A stretch of DNA of 9,836 nt. Origin: Ilumatobacteraceae bacterium. GTDB lineage: Bacteria > Actinomycetota > Acidimicrobiia > Acidimicrobiales > Ilumatobacteraceae. Below the pieces are notes generated by a model that was not told where the DNA came from, did no database searches, and saw only the letters and a list, made by a program, of their open reading frames with translations. The position numbers were made by a program, and so were the translations under genes. Below, piece after piece: positions 6,231-9,836 of the stretch; the stretch's first letter is position 1; every line of letters starts with the position of its first letter. The stretch covers positions 1 to 9,836 of the forward strand of contig SKSP01000254.1 in NCBI GenBank assembly GCA_007122945.1, in the 5' to 3' direction.

Positions 6231-6911
6231 GTGCCCCGAGTCTCGGCTGAACGCGTCGAGCAGTTGCGTCGCTGGCATGAAGACGTGTCCTCAGAACTCC
6301 ACGCACGCCCCACTGCCGACATCGAGTATCTGGGCCTACAGCTACGCGTCCCACAGGGCGTGTTCGCTCCGACGCCCACATCCGACCTCCTCGGCAACCT
6401 CGTGACCGATCATGCGACCCCTGGCCTGCGGGTGCTCGACATGGGCTGCGGGGCCGGGGCCAACGCCATCCTCGCTGCCAGGACCGGCGCCACCGTGCTC
6501 GGGGTCGACGTGAACCCCGCAGCCGTAGAAGCTTCGCGGGCAAACGCCGCTCGCAGCGGCGTCGCTGATGGCACGGATTTCGCCGTCAGTGATCTGTTCG
6601 ATGCTGTCGAGGCCGACTTCGACCTCGTGGTGATCGATCCGCCGTTTCGTTGGTTCTCACCGCGCACGATGCTCGAACGTGCCTTCACGGACGAGAACTA
6701 TGCGACCCTCACCGCGTTCCTTCATGACGTGCCGGGCCGGCTGCGACCGGGCGGAGCGGTGCTCCTGTTCTTCGGCACGAGCGGTGACGTCGAGTATCTC
6801 GATGAGCGCATCAGCGCCAACGGACTGCTGAGCGCCACGGTGGCCGAGCGGACCATCACCGTGAGAGGCGAGCTGACGACATACTTCGTCCGACGTCTGA
6901 CGATCAGCTGA
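6231..6911 (+). CDS. Class I SAM-dependent methyltransferase (small-domain, PrmC/RsmC-like)
   Basis: A 226-residue methyltransferase. Motif I is VLDMGCGAGANAILAA (residues 68-83), followed by the acidic loop GVDVNPAAVEASRANAA. Motif IV is VVIDPPFRW (133-141); the (N/D)PP(Y/F) signature marks enzymes that methylate planar nitrogens such as glutamine amides or nucleobase amines. The preceding segment LGLQLRVPQGVFAPTPTSDL resembles the substrate-side lead of PrmC/HemK-like and 'methyltransferase small' (PF05175) enzymes. The substrate is not deducible. GTG 6231 is the first usable start after an in-frame TAG; an ATG at 6219 just before it gives only three codons. No Shine-Dalgarno site suits either codon. 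All motifs are intact. Confidence 0.85.
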   Translation: MPRVSAERVEQLRRWHEDVSSELHARPTADIEYLGLQLRVPQGVFAPTPTSDLLGNLVTDHATPGLRVLDMGCGAGANAILAARTGATVLGVDVNPAAVEASRANAARSGVADGTDFAVSDLFDAVEADFDLVVIDPPFRWFSPRTMLERAFTDENYATLTAFLHDVPGRLRPGGAVLLFFGTSGDVEYLDERISANGLLSATVAERTITVRGELTTYFVRRLTIS

Positions 6912-7049
6912 GCAGAGTCCCAGTCGAGCCTGCCGGATCGACGACAGTCCGGCCGATCCAGAGTGTCCCCGACCGCCGCGTCGGGCGTCAGCCGAGCCCG
7001 ATCTGAGTGGCGACTGGCCGCGTCGCGGACTCGTAGTAGACCAGGCGTC

Positions 7050-7316
7050 GTGTTCGAGCGTCAGGAGTTGCCCTCATCGGTCCGGTACGGTCCTCTGGGT
7101 TCGGTGTGGACGATCTACCAGTTGCCGAATGGACGCCGGTGTGTCGTGACATTCGCCAACCGCGGTTCTGATGCTCTCACTCCGATCCGGAACGATCGTG
7201 GGGAGCTGTGGATCGGTCACCTCCTGCGAGACGACACCGAGCCGGCCCACTTCGACGACTGGGAGCGCGAATGGGTGCCAGCGGAGCTTCTGCGACCGGT
7301 GGGCGAGCTGAACTGA
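7050..7316 (+). CDS. Small conserved-looking hypothetical protein
   Basis: I do not recognise this family. From GTG 7050 the protein is 88 residues and soluble: VFERQELPSSVRYGPLGSVW, IYQLPNGRRCVVTFANRG, RGELWIGHLLRDD and FDDWEREWVPAELLRPVGEL. It is rich in Trp, Arg and acidic residues, with no signal peptide or membrane helix. The alternating hydrophobic pattern suggests a small β-rich fold ending in a helix. The frame extends to GTG 6963 (117 aa), but those extra 29 residues are Ser/Arg/Ala-rich and look like non-coding translation. No clear ribosome-binding site was found for either start. It ends 88 bp before the converging AAA ATPase gene. Confidence 0.55.
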   Translation: MFERQELPSSVRYGPLGSVWTIYQLPNGRRCVVTFANRGSDALTPIRNDRGELWIGHLLRDDTEPAHFDDWEREWVPAELLRPVGELN

Positions 7317-7404
7317 CCGGTTCGATCCGGGTCGCTCGCAACGCACCGGAGCGTCACCAATCGCCGGGTCGACGACGTTGGCTTCATGGGATGTGACGAT
7401 GGTT

Positions 7405-8202
7405 TCAGGGGTCGAGGAGCTGTTGGTAGAAGTGCTCGGGGTCGTCGAGGAATCGCCGCCACAGTGACGTCGCGGCGAGTTCATCGAACGCCACCGGGGT
7501 GATCCCCTGGTCGTCGAGTTCGTAGACCGTGGCACCCGGATAGGCGAGCAGGAACGGTGAGTGCGTCGCGATGATGAACTGGCCACCGACCTCGACCGAC
7601 TCTGCGATCAAACGTGCGAGCACCATCTGGCCATGGATAGACAGCGCAGCCTCGGGCTCGTCCAACACGTACAGGCCCGGACGCAGGAACCGGCCGAGCG
7701 CGAGGTCGAGGAACGACTCACCATGCGAGACCTCGTGCAGATCACCGAACCCACCCCGCAGATCGCCGTCGCGCTGCACGTGCGTCGCCATCGCATAGAA
7801 CGACTCCGCCCGCAGGAACCAGCCCCACTCGTGTTGTCCGCGCCACCGCAACGACAGGTGATGGTGCAGATCGCTGTGGGTGTGCTCGGTGGCGAACCGC
7901 AGGTTCCGGCTGCCGCCTTCAGGGTTGAACCCGGCAGCCACGGCGATCGCCTCGACGAGGGTCGACTTACCGGACCCGTTGTCACCCGACAGCACCGTCA
8001 CCGAAGCCGACAGATCGACCTCGCCGAGGCCGCGCACCACGGCGAGGTCGAACGGGTGACCGTCGCTCGGAGCATCAGGATCGACCACCGCACGCAACAA
8101 CCGCGCCCGGCGACGCTGGCTCACCACGTGGCCGACACCGAGTCGGACACCGGGGTCGAACGCTGCTGCAACATCGGCTCGGCCCGCGGCCGACCACCGC
8201 AC
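7405..8202 (-). CDS. AAA family ATPase (SMC/ABC-like, COG3910-type)
   Basis: A 265-residue single-domain ATPase of ABC/SMC type. Walker A is SGDNGSGKSTLVEAIA (Lys79 in GKST). A Q-loop-region motif follows (LRFATEHTHSDLHHHL). The ABC signature-like motif is SHGESFLDL (159-167), Walker B is LYVLDEPEAALS (Asp181, Glu182) and the H-loop is IIATHSPFLL (His214). There are no coiled-coil arms or membrane segments. Such stand-alone ATPases are widespread in bacteria and often annotated as predicted ATPases or ABC transporters; their role is unsettled. The frame is open to GTG 8328, which would overlap the upstream membrane-protein gene. I prefer GTG 8202, which has GAGG about 8 nt upstream and leaves a 28-bp gap to that gene. 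Both are on the same strand and probably co-transcribed. Confidence 0.85.
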   Translation of the reverse strand: MRWSAAGRADVAAAFDPGVRLGVGHVVSQRRRARLLRAVVDPDAPSDGHPFDLAVVRGLGEVDLSASVTVLSGDNGSGKSTLVEAIAVAAGFNPEGGSRNLRFATEHTHSDLHHHLSLRWRGQHEWGWFLRAESFYAMATHVQRDGDLRGGFGDLHEVSHGESFLDLALGRFLRPGLYVLDEPEAALSIHGQMVLARLIAESVEVGGQFIIATHSPFLLAYPGATVYELDDQGITPVAFDELAATSLWRRFLDDPEHFYQQLLDP

Positions 8203-8230
8203 TTCGGCGACCTCGGTGGCACCACGCGAC

Positions 8231-8476
8231 TCACCGCGTGAGATTCGTCCGTGGCCTGGCCCGTACGACACGACCGTTCGGACTCGGCACGAGCCAGACG
8301 GTCGCGAGAACCACGAACAGGAACGCACCTGCGAACAGACCGATCGGGTACCAGATTCCCGTCACCCCGATCGCGTCGAGCACCGGTGGCACGACGAACC
8401 AGGACAGCAGACCGACGAACACGGCCGACAGCTTCCACGATCCCCACCTGGATGTGCGTGCCGACTGCTCCACCAC
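8231..8476 (-). CDS. Small two-helix membrane protein
   Basis: About 81 residues. Two hydrophobic segments are visible: WKLSAVFVGLLSWFVVPPVL and WYPIGLFAGAFLFVVLATVW, joined by a short loop (DAIGVTGI). The tail is basic (VVRARPRTNLTR), suggesting a cytoplasmic C-terminus. Function is unknown; I recognise no family. The start is ambiguous among in-frame GTGs at 8485, 8479, 8476 and 8473. A TAGCGT box at 8489-8484 would give a leaderless start near 8476, while GGAGG at 8484-8480 would serve GTG 8473. The gene lies 28 bp upstream of the AAA ATPase and probably forms a two-gene unit with it. Confidence 0.7.
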   Translation of the reverse strand: MVEQSARTSRWGSWKLSAVFVGLLSWFVVPPVLDAIGVTGIWYPIGLFAGAFLFVVLATVWLVPSPNGRVVRARPRTNLTR

Positions 8477-8483
8477 CACCTCC

Positions 8484-8513
8484 ACGCTACCGAAGCCGGA
8501 AGACAGGCCTGTC
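8484..8513 (-). promoter_or_regulatory. Putative promoter and 12-bp palindrome
   Basis: A perfect 12-bp palindrome, GACAGGCCTGTC, lies at 8502-8513, 12 bp upstream of a TAGCGT -10-like box (8489-8484, minus strand). It occupies the -35/spacer area, where an operator would sit. No good -35 box is seen. Confidence 0.35.
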
Positions 8514-8623
8514 GAGATCCGGCACCACCGACGACACGGAGACCATGGGTGCAGTGTCCCGACGCTGGGTCCTCGTCGATCGTCGGCCCGCGCCGTCGAT
8601 GTGGTCGGTCATGATTGGGGTCG

Positions 8624-8882
8624 ATGCCGGATCCGATCTTCGCCAAGGCGCGCCTGGCGGCGGTGTACGACGTGTTGGAGGACCACCGTCGCGATCTCGA
8701 CCTCTATGTCGCGCGGTGTCGAGTCCGAGACCATCTCGACACCATCGGCGCGGTTTCGCGATCGCGCAGAGATCGAAGCCAGCCTCGACACCGCGGGCTT
8801 CGCCCTCCAGGCCGTCCGTGACGCCCCCGACCGACCGGGCCTCGAGCACGTCTACCTGGCCCGAAGCACGCCCACGATGTGA
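8624..8882 (+). pseudogene. SAM methyltransferase reduced to its two ends
   Basis: From ATG 8624 the sequence reads PDPIFAKARLAAVYDVLEDH then RRDLDLYVA, the standard opening of actinobacterial class I SAM methyltransferases. At about 8710 the frame shifts, and the other frame continues TISTPSARFRDRAEIEASL, DTAGFALQAVRDAPDRPG and EHVYLAR to a TGA at 8880-8882, the standard ending. The Rossmann core with the SAM-binding motif (VLDVGCGTG-like) is entirely missing. I estimate about 150 residues lost, based on usual family length. A weak -10-like hexamer CATGAT lies at 8610-8615, 8 nt before the ATG. It cannot bind SAM. It is a deletion scar rather than gradual decay: both ends remain readable. 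Confidence 0.72.
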
Positions 8883-8948
8883 TCCAGGCCGCCGCGTGCC
8901 GCCATCGACGGGGCCGACAGCCTTCGCATCCGTCAGCTTCCGGCCGAG

Positions 8949-9236
8949 TCAGCCGACCGACAGATCAGGTGGGGACGGGCGTGGCGGGGGTGTGGTGCGG
9001 TTGGCTGGGTTCGTCCACGCGTTGACGATGGATCGGGCGCGGGCGTGTCGCCGGCTGGCCGGTGTGTCGCCGACGGTGGAGTCGGGCGGGGGTTCGGGGG
9101 TGGGGTTGAGTTCGGCGTGACGGACGATGGCGGGTTGGTCGATCCAGTCGCTGGTGATGCTGCGTTCGAAGACGTCGACGGGGGTCGACTCGGTGGTGGT
9201 GGGGAGCCAGGCGTGGTTGGTGTGGCGGCCGCGGGT
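8949..9236 (-). pseudogene. MobF-type relaxase/helicase C-terminal fragment
   Basis: The minus strand reads TRGRHTNHAWLPTTTES then TPVDVFERSITSDWIDQPA and ends in a proline-rich tail (NPANRTTPPPRPSPPDLSVG, stop at 8949). The TRGRHTN segment followed by a β-strand resembles the last superfamily-1 helicase motif of MobF/TrwC-like relaxases (typically MTRGR.xN.aYV), and a tail with PVDVxxRxIxxDWIDxPA fits the region after it. Everything before that motif is missing. It continues in frame from the integrase remnant to form one open frame. Codon choice is very C-rich. The relaxase assignment rests on this single motif and its context and was not searched. Confidence 0.6.
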
Positions 9237-9618
9237 CTTGCCGCCGACGCCGCCGGACGCCTGCAGGCGCTGGTACAGCCGGTCGAGATCGGACGGTCTC
9301 AGCTTCTTCAGCGGCCTCGACCCGATGTGCGGGAGCAGGTTCCGGTCGATCACACCGCGCGTCTCCTTGACGGTCTTCGGGGAGAAGTCACGGGACGCCA
9401 TCTCGAGCCAGGCCTCCAGCAGCTCGCCCACCGTGGCGTTGGTCGTGACCGACAGCCCGCGTTCGACCTCGGTGATCATCTCGCCAGTCGGCGCTGGGCC
9501 TCCCGCTTGCCGCCTCGCGACGTCTTGGTCGCGTAGCGCTGCTTCCCGGTCACCGGGTCGGTCCCCAGAACACGCGGAGTTCCCAGGACTCGCCACGCTT
9601 GCGCATGAACCCCTTCAT
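9237..9618 (-). pseudogene. Tyrosine integrase N-terminal remnant, copy B
   Basis: Starting at ATG 9618 the minus strand reads MKGFMRKRGESWELRVF, then loses frame. The next frame gives DPVTGKQRYATKTSRGGKRE then AQRRLA, and a third gives EMITEVERGLSVTTNATVGE, LLEAWLEMASRDFSPKTVKE and LRPSDLDRLYQRLQASGG. This is the arm-binding plus SAM-like core-binding part of a phage/ICE tyrosine recombinase. Two single-base losses explain the frameshifts: one G/C near 9564-9570 and one near 9482-9483. The base lost at the second site is still present in copy A at 2112-2113. The catalytic domain (R...HxxR...Y) is gone; homology stops at about 9237, where the relaxase-like tail begins. The start lies about 100 bp from the 3' end of tRNA-Glu, reading away from it, the usual geometry of a tRNA-integrating element. 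Confidence 0.8.
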
Positions 9619-9676
9619 CGGCGTTTCTCCAATCTCCACATTGGTACGCCATTGGCTACGAGGGGTGAAAACCAGA

Positions 9677-9700
9677 AGAGGCACTCCGGAGAGTGCCTCT
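9677..9700. terminator. Intrinsic terminator hairpin after tRNA-Glu
   Basis: AGAGGCACTC-CGGA-GAGTGCCTCT is a perfect 10-bp stem with a 4-nt loop. On the minus strand it lies 16 nt past the tRNA CCA and is followed by TTCTGGTTTT, a partial U-tract. On the plus strand CTTTCTTT follows. It may stop transcription in both directions. Confidence 0.75.
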
Positions 9701-9715
9701 GACCTGGTCTTTCTT

Positions 9716-9791
9716 TGGCAGCCCGTACGGGATTCGAACCCGTGCCGCCACCTTGAGAGGGTGGTGTCCTAGGCCACTAGACGAACGGGCC
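9716..9791 (-). tRNA. tRNA-Glu (anticodon CTC)
   Basis: A full cloverleaf can be drawn on the minus strand. The acceptor GGCCCGT (9791-9785) pairs with ACGGGCT, including one G-U pair at 1-72. The D-arm is GTC...GAC. The anticodon stem CCACC/GGTGG holds loop CTCTCAA with anticodon CTC, and the T-arm ACGGG-TTCGAAT-CCCGT is perfect. The discriminator G (9719) is followed by an encoded CCA (9718-9716). The body is 73 nt, 76 with CCA. Its 3' end faces the integrase remnant, consistent with use as an attachment site. Confidence 0.96.
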
Positions 9792-9806
9792 AAGTAGCGA
9801 CCGGTG

Positions 9807-9835
9807 ACGATACCAGCGCGGAACGACCCGCCCAA
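9807..9835 (-). promoter_or_regulatory. tRNA-Glu promoter
   Basis: TTGGGC (9835-9830), a 17-nt spacer and TATCGT (9812-9807) on the minus strand place transcription start near 9800, about 9 nt before the tRNA 5' end. This is a good match to a housekeeping-type promoter. Confidence 0.7.
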
Positions 9836-9836
9836 C

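Noticed and set aside
4691..6911. DUF4143 ATPase plus methyltransferase as a restriction-modification-like pair
   Set aside because: They are separated by about 230 bp with a separate putative promoter, and the methyltransferase looks more like a small-domain PrmC/RsmC type than a DNA modification enzyme with a target-recognition domain.
7561..8241. A 226-codon plus-strand open frame
   Set aside because: It is antisense to the AAA ATPase, which shows all Walker, signature and H-loop motifs.
8251..9120. A 289-codon plus-strand open frame
   Set aside because: It is Arg/Ser/Pro-rich with no domain, and crosses the methyltransferase remnant in the wrong frame and the relaxase tail antisense.
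9045..9702. Plus-strand frames of 163 and 191 codons
   Set aside because: They are antisense shadows of the integrase remnant, whose minus-strand translation has recognisable recombinase motifs.
1..9836. CRISPR array
   Set aside because: No regularly spaced repeats with unique spacers were seen. The only repeats are short tandem coding repeats and one two-copy direct repeat.

Overview
This 9.8 kb window is GC-rich chromosomal DNA with high GC at third codon positions. Actinobacterial families are present: a TIGR03086-type protein, an ATPase with a DUF4143 domain, and a β-propeller lipoprotein. The combination suggests Actinomycetota, possibly an Ilumatobacter-like member of the Acidimicrobiia. 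That placement is inference from gene style, not a search. Several genes show a -10 box (TANNNT or close to it) 6-8 nt before the start codon, which points to frequent leaderless mRNAs; others have clear Shine-Dalgarno sites.

Left part (1-1772, minus strand). A TIGR03086-like gene (1311-1772) is coupled by an ATGA overlap to an α/β hydrolase (667-1314). Downstream, an ArsR-like winged-helix regulator (46-621) has its own promoter and an inverted-repeat operator. It is coupled by a GTGA overlap to a gene that leaves the window at the left edge. The TIGR03086-like gene has lost its middle, including the expected second and third metal ligands.

Middle (1773-4500). An unidentified open stretch and a small integrase remnant (about 2102-2242) lie downstream of a lipoprotein gene (2265-3920, minus) encoding a WD40-like β-propeller and a C-terminal OmpA domain. 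Upstream of it is a graveyard: two pieces of the mnmA 3' end and a piece of a membrane protein gene (4074-4520).

Right part (4500-8500). Intact genes are a DUF4143 ATPase (4691-5986, plus), a small-domain methyltransferase (6231-6911, plus), a hypothetical gene (about 7050-7316, plus), an SMC/ABC-like AAA ATPase (7405-8202, minus), and a two-helix membrane protein just upstream of that ATPase (8231-8476, minus).

Right edge (8600-9836). A SAM methyltransferase gene reduced to its two ends (8624-8882, plus) precedes a chimeric remnant in which an integrase N-terminus runs into what looks like a MobF relaxase/helicase C-terminus (8949-9618, minus). This sits about 100 bp from the 3' end of tRNA-Glu(CTC) (9716-9791, minus), the usual arrangement of a tRNA-targeted integrative conjugative element (ICE). 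I read it as the scar of a lost ICE.

The main theme is repeated internal deletion. At least five loci keep gene ends while losing the middle, and two of them derive from the same integrase family. I did not find a new intact multi-gene system.
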